Positions 28,247-36,519 of a stretch of 64,000 bases of DNA are shown piece by piece (the stretch's first letter is position 1; the number at the start of each line of letters is the position of its first letter). The DNA comes from an uncultured Paracoccaceae bacterium. GTDB lineage: Bacteria; Pseudomonadota; Alphaproteobacteria; Rhodobacterales; Rhodobacteraceae. A model generated the notes under the pieces. That model was given only the letters and a program-made list of their open reading frames with translations. It did no database searches and was not told the DNA's origin. The stretch lies in NCBI GenBank assembly GCA_947503935.1, contig CANNFR010000011.1, forward strand, positions 110,178 to 174,177, given 5' to 3'. Position numbers and translations under genes: made by a program.

Positions 28247-28274
28247 TTTGCAGGCGCAAACTACACTTTGCAAA
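28247..28274 (-). promoter_or_regulatory. Candidate PccR operator upstream of pccR
   Basis: TTTGC-aggc-GCAAA (28247-28260) and a perfect TTTGCAAA (28267-28274) lie 17-44 bases before the pccR start. They match the TTTGCAAA boxes described for PccR, although the spacing differs from the X4 arrangement. Autoregulation is inferred. Confidence 0.65.
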
Positions 28275-28279
28275 GAGCC

Positions 28280-29497
28280 TCAGGCAACGCCTACCTGACG
28301 CTCGCGCCGGATCACGTAGAGGATGGCCAGCACCGATGCGGCCGAGGTGGCCAGCATGAGGTACAAAAGCGGGTAGGGGCCCGACCCGGGTGTAAGGACC
28401 GCACCGGCCAGTGCTGACAGGGCCGCGCCACCACTGATCATGATCGATCCGCCGAGGCCCGAGGCGGTACCCGCCAGATGCGGCCTGACCGACAGCATCC
28501 CCGCCGTCGCATTGGGCAGCACCATGCCGTTGCCGAGGCCCACCGAGGTGAAGAACCCGAAGAAGACCGCGGGATGATGCAGGCCCAACGCATAGACCGC
28601 GATCAGCAAGGCCAGCCCGATACAGGTGACCAAAGTTCCCGCAAGAACCATCCGATTGATGCCGAAGCGTACCGAATAACGGCCCGAGAGGAAGTTGCCG
28701 AACGCATAGCCCAGCGCCGGCGCGCCGAAGTAAAAGCCCAAGGCCGCAGGCGTCAAGCCGAAGACCTCGGTGCCGACGTAAGGGGCGCCGCCCAGATAGG
28801 CAAAAAACGCGCCTGAGGCGAAGGCGGCCGCCGCGCAATAGCCCCAGAACCGCCGGGCGGTCAGCAATTCGGGATATTGCCGGAACTGCGCGGCAAAACT
28901 GGGCGACCGGTTGATTGCGGTCTCGCCCAGATCGGCCCAGGCCAGCCACAACATCAGCACGCCGCAGACAAACAGCAGGACAAAGCTGGCCTGCCAGCTG
29001 AACAGCTCATCCAGCGCGCCGCCGATCATGGGGCCGATCATTGGGACAATCGCCATGCCCATGGTGACATAGCCGATCATCGAGGCGGCTTCCTCCTGCG
29101 GAACCATATCGCGCACCACCGCCCGGCTGAGGACAAGGCCCGCCACGATGACCGCCTGCAGCGATCGGAACAGCAAGAAGACCTCGACACTTTGCGCCAT
29201 GAGTGTGCCCAGGGTCGCCACAAGGAACATGGCGATCGAGGCCAGCATCACTGGACGGCGACCGTAACGGTCGGAAATCGGGCCGATGAAGACCTGAAGG
29301 ATCGCGTTGACCCCCAGATAGAGCGACACGGACAGCTGGATCAGCTTGTATTCGGCATCGAAATACGTGGCCATCGTGGGCAGCGACGGCAGGAAGATGT
29401 TCATCGACAAGGCACCAAGACCGGCCAGCAAGACCAAGGTCATGATGTGGGGCGGGGTGGTGCGGTCGAGAAACCGGATCGTCGGGCGGGCTGTCAT
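28280..29497 (-). CDS. Bcr/CflA-type MFS multidrug efflux transporter
   Basis: A 405-residue major facilitator with twelve predicted helices. The 12-spanner drug:proton signatures are present: [14 protein letters not shown] after helix 1, [14 protein letters not shown] (motif A, near 75) and [20 protein letters not shown] (near 110-129), the last characteristic of the Bcr/CflA subfamily. Substrates may include bicyclomycin- or chloramphenicol-like compounds, but that is family knowledge only. The ATG at 29497 has only a weak ribosome-binding site; a TTG 14 codons upstream is possible. It lies between pccR and pccB. Confidence 0.9.
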   Translation of the reverse strand: MTARPTIRFLDRTTPPHIMTLVLLAGLGALSMNIFLPSLPTMATYFDAEYKLIQLSVSLYLGVNAILQVFIGPISDRYGRRPVMLASIAMFLVATLGTLMAQSVEVFLLFRSLQAVIVAGLVLSRAVVRDMVPQEEAASMIGYVTMGMAIVPMIGPMIGGALDELFSWQASFVLLFVCGVLMLWLAWADLGETAINRSPSFAAQFRQYPELLTARRFWGYCAAAAFASGAFFAYLGGAPYVGTEVFGLTPAALGFYFGAPALGYAFGNFLSGRYSVRFGINRMVLAGTLVTCIGLALLIAVYALGLHHPAVFFGFFTSVGLGNGMVLPNATAGMLSVRPHLAGTASGLGGSIMISGGAALSALAGAVLTPGSGPYPLLYLMLATSAASVLAILYVIRRERQVGVA

Positions 29498-29586
29498 TCG
29501 GACGGAGGTATGCCGGGGCGCTGGCGTTGTCCATCGCAATCACGCGGGCAGGGCTTTCGCCTGGCAGGCCGAGCCACGTCCGGAAA

Positions 29587-29646
29587 TTTGCAAGTTTGCG
29601 ATTTTCAGCGAGGGCTCTGCGTAGAAATTGCAAATCTTCTGCAATC
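29587..29646 (+). promoter_or_regulatory. Candidate PccR operator sites upstream of pccB
   Basis: Two clusters are present: TTTGCAAGTTTGCGA from 29587, and ATTGCAAA-TCTT-CTGCAATC at 29627-29646. The second reproduces the published 8-4-8 layout TTTGCAAA-X4-TTTGCAAA with a few mismatches. They lie 55-115 bases before the pccB start, inside the 203-base gap left by the divergent transporter gene. Confidence 0.75.
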
Positions 29647-29700
29647 CGCTTTGCCGCAGCGCGAACGGGCGTTAGAGTGGCCAAAAGCGGGAGGGGCGCC

Positions 29701-31233
29701 ATGAAAGACATCCATGACGAATTGGAAGCGCGGCGCGCCGAGGCCCGGGCGGGCGGCGGTGAAAAGCGGATTGCGGCCCAGCACTCAAAGGGCAAGCTGA
29801 CGGCGCGAGAGCGGATCGAGCTGTTGCTGGATGAGGGCTCGTTCGAAGAGTTCGACATGTTCGTCGCCCATCGCTGCACCGATTTCGGGATGGAGAAGGA
29901 TCGGCCCTCCGGCGACGGTGTCGTGACCGGCTGGGGCACGATCAACGGGCGCATGGTCTACGTGTTCAGTCAAGATTTCACCGTTTTTGGCGGATCGCTG
30001 TCCGAGACGCATGCGCAGAAGATCTGCAAGATCATGGATATGGCGGTTCAGAACGGCGCACCGGTGATCGGCATCAACGATTCGGGCGGCGCGCGCATTC
30101 AGGAGGGCGTCGCTTCTCTGGCCGGCTATGCCGAGGTGTTTCAGCGCAACATCATGGCGTCCGGCGTGGTGCCGCAGATCAGTCTGATCATGGGGCCCTG
30201 TGCAGGGGGCGCGGTCTATTCGCCCGCGATGACCGACTTCATCTTCATGGTCCGCGACACCTCCTACATGTTCGTGACCGGCCCTGATGTGGTCAAAACG
30301 GTGACGAACGAACATGTCACCGCCGAGGAACTGGGGGGCGCCACGACCCATACGCGCAAATCCTCGGTCGCAGACGGGGCGTTCGAGAATGACGTCCACG
30401 CCTTGGCCGAGGTGCGGCGGCTGTTCGATTTCCTGCCACTCAACAATCGGCAAAAGGCGCCGGTGCGCCCGTTTTTCGATGATCCGGCCCGCGTCGAGAT
30501 GAGCCTTGATACCCTGATCCCCGACAATCCGAACACGCCCTATGATATGAAGGAGCTGATCCTGAAGGTCGCCGATGAGGGTGATTTCTTTGAAATTCAG
30601 GAGGATTTTGCGAAGAACATCGTCACCGGCTTCGTCCGCCTCGAGGGGCAGACGGTGGGCGTGGTGGCCAACCAGCCCATGGTGCTGGCCGGGTGTCTCG
30701 ATATCGACAGCTCGCGCAAGGCCGCGCGGTTCGTGCGGTTCTGCGACGCCTTTGAGATCCCGATCCTGACCTTCGTCGACGTGCCGGGTTTTCTGCCAGG
30801 GACCGGTCAGGAATATGGCGGGGTCATCAAGCATGGGGCGAAGCTGCTCTTCGCTTATGGCGAGGCGACGGTGCCGAAGGTGACGGTCATCACCCGGAAA
30901 GCCTATGGCGGGGCCTATGACGTGATGGCGTCGAAGCATCTCAGGGGCGATTTCAACTATGCCTGGCCCACGGCCGAGATTGCCGTGATGGGCGCAAAAG
31001 GGGCGGTTGAAATCCTCTATCGGTCCGAATTGGGCGACGCAGACAAGATTGCCGCGCGCACCAAAGACTATGAGGACCGCTTTGCAAATCCCTTTGTTGC
31101 GGCGGAAAAAGGATTCATCGACGAGGTGATCCTGCCGCATTCGACACGGCGCCGCGTGGCGCGGGCCTTTGCCTCGCTCCGCAGCAAGAATGTGCAGAAC
31201 CCTTGGAAAAAACACGACAATATTCCGCTATGA
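29701..31233 (+). CDS. pccB: Propionyl-CoA carboxylase beta subunit (carboxyltransferase)
   Basis: Transfers the carboxyl group from carboxybiotin to propionyl-CoA, giving (S)-methylmalonyl-CoA. The 510-residue protein has the two crotonase-like halves: [14 protein letters not shown] and [13 protein letters not shown] (oxyanion loops of the N domain), then [17 protein letters not shown] and [10 protein letters not shown] (C domain). The ATG at 29701 has GGGAGGGG upstream; the frame is open further but lacks support. The last bases overlap the next gene (ATGA). The biotin-bearing alpha subunit lies 2.3 kb downstream. Confidence 0.96.
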   Translation: MKDIHDELEARRAEARAGGGEKRIAAQHSKGKLTARERIELLLDEGSFEEFDMFVAHRCTDFGMEKDRPSGDGVVTGWGTINGRMVYVFSQDFTVFGGSLSETHAQKICKIMDMAVQNGAPVIGINDSGGARIQEGVASLAGYAEVFQRNIMASGVVPQISLIMGPCAGGAVYSPAMTDFIFMVRDTSYMFVTGPDVVKTVTNEHVTAEELGGATTHTRKSSVADGAFENDVHALAEVRRLFDFLPLNNRQKAPVRPFFDDPARVEMSLDTLIPDNPNTPYDMKELILKVADEGDFFEIQEDFAKNIVTGFVRLEGQTVGVVANQPMVLAGCLDIDSSRKAARFVRFCDAFEIPILTFVDVPGFLPGTGQEYGGVIKHGAKLLFAYGEATVPKVTVITRKAYGGAYDVMASKHLRGDFNYAWPTAEIAVMGAKGAVEILYRSELGDADKIAARTKDYEDRFANPFVAAEKGFIDEVILPHSTRRRVARAFASLRSKNVQNPWKKHDNIPL

Positions 31234-31601
31234 TCCGATCGCTCGCCTTCGCCTGCTGCGCATCCTCTGCCTGGGCCGGGGGCGATCTGCCGTCGGGGCT
31301 GACGGCGGCGGCCCATGATGTGCTGGTCGAAACGCAGCCGACAGGCGAGGCCTGGCTGGTGTTGCGCTATGTCGCCCCCGCAATTGCCGGCGGGGCTGTT
31401 GATTACGGCGCGGTCGTGCCTGACCTTGACCATCTATGTGCGACGGACGGCCTGTCGCAGGTGTCCGAGGCCGAAGCCGAGATCGCGCAGGTGATGATTG
31501 TCTTGATGGACCGCCCAGTGGATCGGGGCGCGCCGGATGTTCAGGCGACGCAATACATCGGCGCTTATGTGCCGAGCGGTGAGGGGTGTCTTTGGCAATG
31601 A
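31230..31601 (+). CDS. Small secreted protein, probably DUF6497-like
   Basis: A 123-residue protein whose first 16 residues ([16 protein letters not shown]) form a short signal peptide. The mature part includes a [17 protein letters not shown] strand pair and two cysteines (DHLCATD, EGCLW) near the middle and C-terminus that could form a disulfide. The start overlaps the pccB stop (ATGA), so it is translationally coupled. I recall this kind of gene after pccB in Rhodobacteraceae under the name DUF6497; function unknown. Confidence 0.7.
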   Translation: MIRSLAFACCASSAWAGGDLPSGLTAAAHDVLVETQPTGEAWLVLRYVAPAIAGGAVDYGAVVPDLDHLCATDGLSQVSEAEAEIAQVMIVLMDRPVDRGAPDVQATQYIGAYVPSGEGCLWQ

Positions 31602-31821
31602 TCACCGCGCAGATATCCTTGCACTCCAGCATTTCATCGCGATGGGCCAGCGATGATGCAATTGAGTCACACGGGCGCGCATCGCCATTGTCCCATGATG
31701 ATTTCCGCCCAGTTTTGCGTATCCTGCCGTTGGGTAACACCCAAGAAACCGCACGCGCGGATGTGGATGTCGGGGGCAATCCCCTTCGGCCGGTATTTGT
31801 GCGTTGCAGCAGGAGAAAAAC

Positions 31822-31947
31822 ATGTCGACCACCGTCAAAACGCTTCTCGCGCTCGGCCTTGTGGCCGTCGTTGCCGCTTGTGCCCGTGAGCCCGAGCCCG
31901 CACCGCCGCCGCCCGTCATGGAAGAGCCGGTCTACAACAAGTACTGA
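31822..31947 (+). CDS. Very small lipoprotein (41 aa)
   Basis: A good ribosome-binding site (CAGGAG) lies 6 bases before the ATG. The product has a lipoprotein signal with lipobox VVAAC (Cys at 20), then a Pro/Glu-rich arm, and ends in EEPVYNKY. The same ending reappears inside the next lipoprotein (PEPIFNKYG), so the two seem related. It lies in a 500-base stretch between the DUF6497-like gene and the next lipoprotein. Function unknown. Confidence 0.75.
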   Translation: MSTTVKTLLALGLVAVVAACAREPEPAPPPPVMEEPVYNKY

Positions 31948-31983
31948 GTTCCAAGCGCCTCTTGGCGCCCCTTTATGCTATTT

Positions 31984-32007
31984 CGCAGGCCAAAAGCTTG
32001 GCCTGCG
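31984..32007 (+). terminator. Hairpin after the 41-aa lipoprotein gene
   Basis: A perfect 9-bp stem (31984-31992 with 31999-32007) with a 6-base loop lies 37 bases after the stop. A T-tract is lacking, so it may be a Rho-dependent end or an mRNA-stabilising hairpin rather than a classical terminator. Confidence 0.4.
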
Positions 32008-32106
32008 GACATTCTTGCAGGAATGCCAGGCATTTCTGTCTCTGGTGCCGTCGGGTAAAGTCGTCTATTCTGGCGACCGCTTAAGAGCAACTGAGGGGAC
32101 AGTATT

Positions 32107-32421
32107 ATGCGAACCATTCCATTCTCGGCCGCCGTTTTTGCCGGTCTTCTGGTGCTCGGTGCCTGCGCGCCGCGCGGACCCGAACCCATCCGGCCCGAGC
32201 CGATCTTCAACAAGTACGGCGATGTCATCGGCGGATGTATCCCGGACGGATACCAGGGAACGGCTGCTGCGGCATCTTCAGGTCTGCCACTTTGTGACTC
32301 GCCGTGTCGTGCTGGACAAACAAATGTTGGCACAACAAACGATGTTGTTTGTGTTCCGATCCGTCAGGGCGATGACGATAACGACCGTGATCGTGGTCAG
32401 CAGACCGGGGCGCGCAACTAA
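32107..32421 (+). CDS. Small lipoprotein with NKY motif
   Basis: A 104-residue protein with lipoprotein signal MRTIPFSAAVFAGLLVLGAC (lipobox LGAC, Cys20). The mature part opens with a Pro/Glu/Arg segment containing PEPIFNKYGDVIGGC, has four further cysteines (GGCIPD, PLCDSPCRAG, DVVCVP) and ends in a charged tail (DDDNDRDRG). GAGGGGAC lies upstream of the ATG. The PxxNKY segment matches the end of the 41-residue lipoprotein 160 bases before, suggesting duplication with loss or gain of a Cys-rich domain. Function unknown. Confidence 0.75.
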   Translation: MRTIPFSAAVFAGLLVLGACAPRGPEPIRPEPIFNKYGDVIGGCIPDGYQGTAAAASSGLPLCDSPCRAGQTNVGTTNDVVCVPIRQGDDDNDRDRGQQTGARN

Positions 32422-32441
32422 GTCTAGCTCTCTCGATACTG

Positions 32442-32476
32442 GCATGGCCGCCCCAGTCGGAAGGTTGCGGCCATGC
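32442..32476 (+). other. Hairpin enclosing the start codon of the next gene
   Basis: A perfect 10-bp stem, GCATGGCCGC (32442-32451) with GCGGCCATGC (32467-32476), has the ATG at 32473 in its 3' arm and the GGAAGG ribosome-binding site in its 15-base loop. It may limit translation, or end transcription of the upstream lipoprotein. Confidence 0.55.
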
Positions 32477-32832
32477 TGAAACATCGCGGCTTTCCAGGCC
32501 GCCTTCCGGGAACAGACTTTCAGTTCGTTATCCGCCGGGCGAATCCCAAAGGCGCCACTCCGCTGGTTGCCCGCGAACGCTATGCCGATCGGCGGCCGGC
32601 CGACCGCGAGGCAGACCTCTATTTTCTCGCGTCTCTCTGGAAGCATTTCGGTGAAGAGCCGTTTGAGCGCGGCAATCTGGATGCAGGACGTCTTTCTTGG
32701 CTTTTCGGCCGCGAGGTCGTCGCAGCTGAAGATCGTTTTGATCCAAAGAGTTACGAAGCCCTTCTTCGCATTGACGTGGCCCGCGCACGAGCGACATTCC
32801 CCGACATTTTCGATGACGGAGACATGCCGTGA
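32473..32832 (+). CDS. Hypothetical protein
   Basis: A 119-residue, soluble, charged protein. GGAAGG lies 8 bases before the ATG. It is rich in Arg, Asp, Glu and Phe, lacks a signal peptide or membrane helix, and has helix-like segments around DREADLYFLASLWKHFGEE and DPKSYEALLRIDVARARA. I do not recognise it. It lies in the lower-GC accessory stretch between pccB and pccA. Reality of the gene is likely but not certain. Confidence 0.55.
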   Translation: MLKHRGFPGRLPGTDFQFVIRRANPKGATPLVARERYADRRPADREADLYFLASLWKHFGEEPFERGNLDAGRLSWLFGREVVAAEDRFDPKSYEALLRIDVARARATFPDIFDDGDMP

Positions 32833-33166
32833 TTTCGTGCATAGGTTGTATTTATCGGCGGAATTCAGCTTACTTTTCGTCAACAATCCAATTCGTAATT
32901 GCGTTGTGTGTCGAATCCGGCAATCGTGCTCTTACGGTGGAACCCTCCAGCAAGAATTTCCATCGTGATTGTCAAAACCGTTACCCTTCCCCTTCTCTAC
33001 GGCCTGATCCCTCTGGGGTCAGGCCACTTTTCTGTTTCAGGCGGGAAGGTGCCTTGCATCGGCGGCCTTTCGCACAGCATGGCTTGCGGGCGCGTTGCCC
33101 CTTTGACAGCCTGCGCGGTGCCCTGAATACTGACGGCATAACAATTGCTGTTGGAGGCAGACAAAG
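32833..33166. other. Intergenic stretch, AT-rich first half, no convincing gene
   Basis: This 334-base gap begins with an AT-rich segment (32833-32995) unlike the surrounding DNA and contains the terminator at 33001-33032. The second half leads into the glycine-zipper lipoprotein gene, whose ribosome-binding site GGAGG is at its end. A long frame reading through it (32829-33533) has no coding character. Confidence 0.5.
33001..33034 (+). terminator. Rho-independent terminator
   Basis: An 11-bp stem (33001-33011 with 33015-33025, one G-U pair) with a 3-base loop is followed by ACTTTTCTG. It probably ends transcripts from the small genes to its left. Confidence 0.75.
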
Positions 33167-33379
33167 ATGCAGTTTCTCAAAATCGGCGCGGTTATCGCGC
33201 TTATCGGCCCGCTTGCGGCCTGTGACAACGATACCGAGCGCGCCCTTGTCGGCGCGGCAGCCGGTGCCGTCATCGCGGATGCGACCGAAAACGATGTGGC
33301 GACCGGTGCGATCATCGGCGCTGGTGCCGGCGCGTTCTGCGACGACCTCAACGTCCCGGGCTGCGTCAACCGCCGCTGA
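33167..33379 (+). CDS. Glycine-zipper small lipoprotein
   Basis: A 70-residue protein with lipobox LAAC (Cys19) after a hydrophobic signal, followed by a Gly/Ala-rich helix pattern (LVGAAAGAVIADATENDVATGAIIGAGAGA) split by polar residues, which is the layout of glycine-zipper/YMGG-like outer-membrane lipoproteins. Two cysteines (AFCDD, GCVNR) are at the end. The ribosome-binding site GGAGG lies 9 bases upstream. It is flanked on both sides by terminators, so it is an independent unit between pccB and pccA. Function unknown. Confidence 0.75.
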   Translation: MQFLKIGAVIALIGPLAACDNDTERALVGAAAGAVIADATENDVATGAIIGAGAGAFCDDLNVPGCVNRR

Positions 33380-33432
33380 TCGGGCTGATCTGACCGGGCG
33401 CGAGAGCGAATCGCGCCCTTACAAAAGACCAT

Positions 33433-33466
33433 ACGCCACCGCGGGCACTGCCTACGGTGGCGTTTT
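33433..33466 (+). terminator. Rho-independent terminator before pccA
   Basis: A 9-bp perfect stem (33433-33441 with 33455-33463) with a 13-base loop is followed by TTTT. It ends the glycine-zipper lipoprotein transcript 50 bases before pccA. Confidence 0.75.
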
Positions 33467-33514
33467 CATGTCTGCCGGGTGGTTGCCCCGGCGCGCTGAT
33501 CCCAAGGATTCCAG

Positions 33515-35515
33515 ATGTTCAAGAAGATCCTGATCGCCAATCGGGGCGAAATCGCCTGCCGTGTCATCAAGACCGCTCGCAAAATGGGGATAGCGACCGT
33601 CGCCGTCTATTCCGATGCCGACCGTCATGCCCTGCATGTCAAGATGGCCGATGAGGCGGTTCATATCGGCCCCGCCCCGGCGGCGCAGTCCTACATCGTG
33701 ATCGACAAGATCATGGACGCCATCCGCCAAACCAGTGCAGAGGCCGTGCATCCCGGTTACGGCTTTCTGTCGGAGAACATGAAATTCGCCGAGGCGCTGG
33801 AGAAGGCGGGCGTTGCCTTCATCGGTCCCCCCGCTAAGGCCATCGAGGCGATGGGCGACAAGATTACCTCGAAGAAACTGGCCGCCGAGGCGAATGTCAG
33901 CACCGTACCCGGCCATATGGGCCTGATCGCCGATGCCGATGAAGCCGCCAAGATCAGCGCCCAGATCGGCTATCCGGTGATGATCAAGGCCAGCGCGGGC
34001 GGCGGCGGCAAGGGCATGCGGATCGCCTGGAATGACGACGAGGCGCGCGAGGGCTTCCAGAGCTCAAAGAACGAGGCGGCGGCCAGCTTCGGCGATGATC
34101 GCATCTTTATCGAGAAATTCGTGACCCAGCCGCGCCATATCGAAATTCAGGTTCTGGCCGATGGCCACGGCAACATCGTCTATCTGCATGAGCGCGAATG
34201 CTCGATCCAGCGCCGAAATCAGAAAGTCATCGAAGAGGCGCCATCACCCTTCCTGGATGAGGCGACACGCAAGGCGATGGGCGAACAGGCCTGCGCGTTG
34301 GCACGTGCAGTCGACTATACCAGCGCGGGGACAGTGGAATTCATCGTCGATGGTGACCGGAGCTTTTACTTTCTTGAGATGAACACCCGCCTTCAGGTGG
34401 AACATCCCGTGACCGAACTGATCACCGGCGTCGATCTGGTGGAACAGATGATCCGCGTGGCTGCGGGCGAGAAACTGCCCTTCGCCCAGAGCGACCTCAA
34501 GATCAACGGCTGGGCCATCGAAAGCCGCCTTTACGCCGAAGATCCCTACCGCAATTTCCTGCCCTCGATCGGGCGGCTGACCCGCTATCGCCCGCCGGCC
34601 GAAGCCAGCTCGGCCGAGGCCGTGGTGCGCAATGACACCGGCGTTTTCGAGGGTGGCGAGATCAGCATGTATTACGACCCGATGATCGCCAAGCTCTGCA
34701 CCTGGGCGCCGACGCGTCTGAAGGCCATTGCCGAGATGCGCACCGCACTGGACGCGTTTGAGGTCGAGGGGATTGGCCACAATCTGCCCTTCCTCTCGGC
34801 CGTCATGGACCATCCGAAATTCATTGAAGGCACTATCACGACGGCCTTCATCGAAGAGGAATATCCCGAAGGGTTTCAAGGCGTTGAACTGCCAGAGTCC
34901 GAGTTGCGCCGCGTCGCCGCCGCCGCCGCCGCGATGTTCCGCGTGGCCGAGATTAGGCGCACGCGCATCTCAGGCACCATGGGCAATCACGAACGCCGGG
35001 TCGGCAGCGATTGGGTGGTTCAGGCGCAAGGCGCGCAGATGCCCGTCAGCATCGATGCCGACCGCGCCGGTGCGACCGTCACCTTCGCCGATGGCGAAAG
35101 CCTGCGGGTGACCTCGGACTGGACGCCGGGCGATAGCTTGGCGCACCTGAATGTGGCCGGGCGCCCCTTGGTCTTGAAGGTCGACAAGATCTCGGCGGGC
35201 TTTCGTCTTCGCAGCCGGGGCGCGGATCTGAAAGTGCATGTGCGCACCCAGCGTCAGGCCGAATTGGCCGCACTGATGCCCGAGAAACTGCCCCCCGATA
35301 CGTCGAAAGTTCTGCTCTGCCCCATGCCGGGTCTGGTCGTGAAGATCGATGTGGCCGAAGGCGATGAGGTGCAGGAGGGCCAGGCGCTCTGCTCTGTCGA
35401 GGCGATGAAGATGGAGAACATCCTGCGCGCCGAACGCAAGGCGGTGGTCAAAAAGCTGAATGCCAGCCCGGGCGCTAGCCTGGCGGTGGACGATGTGATC
35501 ATGGAGTTCGAATAG
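33515..35515 (+). CDS. pccA: Propionyl-CoA carboxylase alpha subunit (biotin carboxylase and carrier)
   Basis: Carboxylates its own biotin with ATP and bicarbonate for PccB. The 666-residue chain opens with MFKKILIANRGEIACRV, the biotin carboxylase N-domain, and continues with the ATP-grasp loop KASAGGGGKGMR, the catalytic EMNTRLQVEHPVTE, a BT-type linker domain, and the C-terminal biotinyl domain with Lys632 in VEAMKMENI. It is the start of a pccA-membrane protein pair and is followed by the mutase gene beyond the leftward DUF4174 gene. Confidence 0.97.
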   Translation: MFKKILIANRGEIACRVIKTARKMGIATVAVYSDADRHALHVKMADEAVHIGPAPAAQSYIVIDKIMDAIRQTSAEAVHPGYGFLSENMKFAEALEKAGVAFIGPPAKAIEAMGDKITSKKLAAEANVSTVPGHMGLIADADEAAKISAQIGYPVMIKASAGGGGKGMRIAWNDDEAREGFQSSKNEAAASFGDDRIFIEKFVTQPRHIEIQVLADGHGNIVYLHERECSIQRRNQKVIEEAPSPFLDEATRKAMGEQACALARAVDYTSAGTVEFIVDGDRSFYFLEMNTRLQVEHPVTELITGVDLVEQMIRVAAGEKLPFAQSDLKINGWAIESRLYAEDPYRNFLPSIGRLTRYRPPAEASSAEAVVRNDTGVFEGGEISMYYDPMIAKLCTWAPTRLKAIAEMRTALDAFEVEGIGHNLPFLSAVMDHPKFIEGTITTAFIEEEYPEGFQGVELPESELRRVAAAAAAMFRVAEIRRTRISGTMGNHERRVGSDWVVQAQGAQMPVSIDADRAGATVTFADGESLRVTSDWTPGDSLAHLNVAGRPLVLKVDKISAGFRLRSRGADLKVHVRTQRQAELAALMPEKLPPDTSKVLLCPMPGLVVKIDVAEGDEVQEGQALCSVEAMKMENILRAERKAVVKKLNASPGASLAVDDVIMEFE

Positions 35516-35516
35516 G

Positions 35517-35915
35517 ATGCAGCAAGGCGTTCTCAAAACGCTTCTTGTCTATTCCACAGCCTTCGCCCTGGCCGGTGCGGCGGCCTGGGCCGTGGCGACC
35601 TTGACGGCGATCGCGATGCTCGAGACGCCGACAAGTTTCGCGACCATCCGCAGCATCCTCTTCCCGCCGCTGGCCGGCCTTGCCACCTTCGCGCTGGTCT
35701 TTGGTCTGGGGACCGGCCATCCGATGCGCGCCCAGTTTTGGCTGGTCGGCCTTGCCTTGACATTCACCACCCTCGGGCTGGCCCTTGCGGCGATCTGGCA
35801 AGGCTACACAACCCCGCTCGAAGCGCTTGTGCTGGGCGTTCTGGTGCTGTTCGGATCGGGATTTTTCGCGGCTCTGCGGGGCCAGTCGCCCCAATCGGGC
35901 GAGGCAAAGCCGTGA
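35517..35915 (+). CDS. Small polytopic membrane protein of unknown function
   Basis: A 132-residue protein with four predicted helices (about 10-32, 44-64, 73-95 and 102-120) and a short polar C-terminus. It begins one base after the pccA stop, so it is probably translated from the pccA mRNA. I do not recognise a family. It converges on the DUF4174 gene, whose stop lies two bases beyond its own. Confidence 0.7.
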   Translation: MQQGVLKTLLVYSTAFALAGAAAWAVATLTAIAMLETPTSFATIRSILFPPLAGLATFALVFGLGTGHPMRAQFWLVGLALTFTTLGLALAAIWQGYTTPLEALVLGVLVLFGSGFFAALRGQSPQSGEAKP

Positions 35916-35916
35916 T

Positions 35917-36405
35917 CTATCCTCCGCCCAGCCCCCGTTCACGGATCTCCTGCTGGCGAAGCGGCATCTTGTCGATGGTCCGCGTGATTTCGCGCACGTC
36001 CCAGGGCCGTGGTTTGCGGATCTCGACCTGGCCGTCCTTGCCAATGATCACCATCATGAAGCCACGCGGACGCAGCGACAGGCGCACGTCGCTCCGCGCC
36101 TCGGGGTCGGTATCGGTGATGACGACCACGTCCCGTTCGGCCAGGGCTTCGGGGCGATTTCGCAAAAGCTCCATCTGCTGCTGGAAAGCCGGATCGGCGG
36201 GCGTATCGGCGAAGACCACGATGGGCCGCGCCGTCCACAGGAAATCGCGCATCTCGATCTCGGCGCCATCGAACGGCAGGTCGGGTGTGCCGCGCACCTC
36301 TTCGGCGGCGTCGGCGACCAATTCAGGCGCGGCGGCCGCAACATCCTGGGCAGTGGCGGCCATCGGCGCCAATGCAGCCAGGGTCAGGATCAGCAATTCT
36401 CTCAT
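35917..36405 (-). CDS. DUF4174 family periplasmic protein
   Basis: A 162-residue exported protein with signal peptide [20 protein letters not shown]. The mature part has the DUF4174 layout: an [19 protein letters not shown] strand-helix, then [13 protein letters not shown] and [20 protein letters not shown], which resembles a thioredoxin-like fold without CxxC. GGAGGA lies before the ATG at 36405. It is divergent from the mutase gene. Function unknown. Confidence 0.85.
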   Translation of the reverse strand: MRELLILTLAALAPMAATAQDVAAAAPELVADAAEEVRGTPDLPFDGAEIEMRDFLWTARPIVVFADTPADPAFQQQMELLRNRPEALAERDVVVITDTDPEARSDVRLSLRPRGFMMVIIGKDGQVEIRKPRPWDVREITRTIDKMPLRQQEIRERGLGGG

Positions 36406-36519
36406 TCGTCCTCCAGTCCCCATCGATATAGGCGGACATTCGACCAATGCGAAGGGTCTTCCGCTCTGGCGGGCAATTCGGCGCAGTTCTGGGCGCAGAC
36501 GACACGGAAAGGACCTCGC

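Noticed and set aside
32829..33533. 234-codon plus-strand frame between pccB and pccA
   Set aside because: It reads through a strong terminator, a separate lipoprotein gene in another frame and a second terminator, and its Ser/Arg-rich product has no recognisable pattern.
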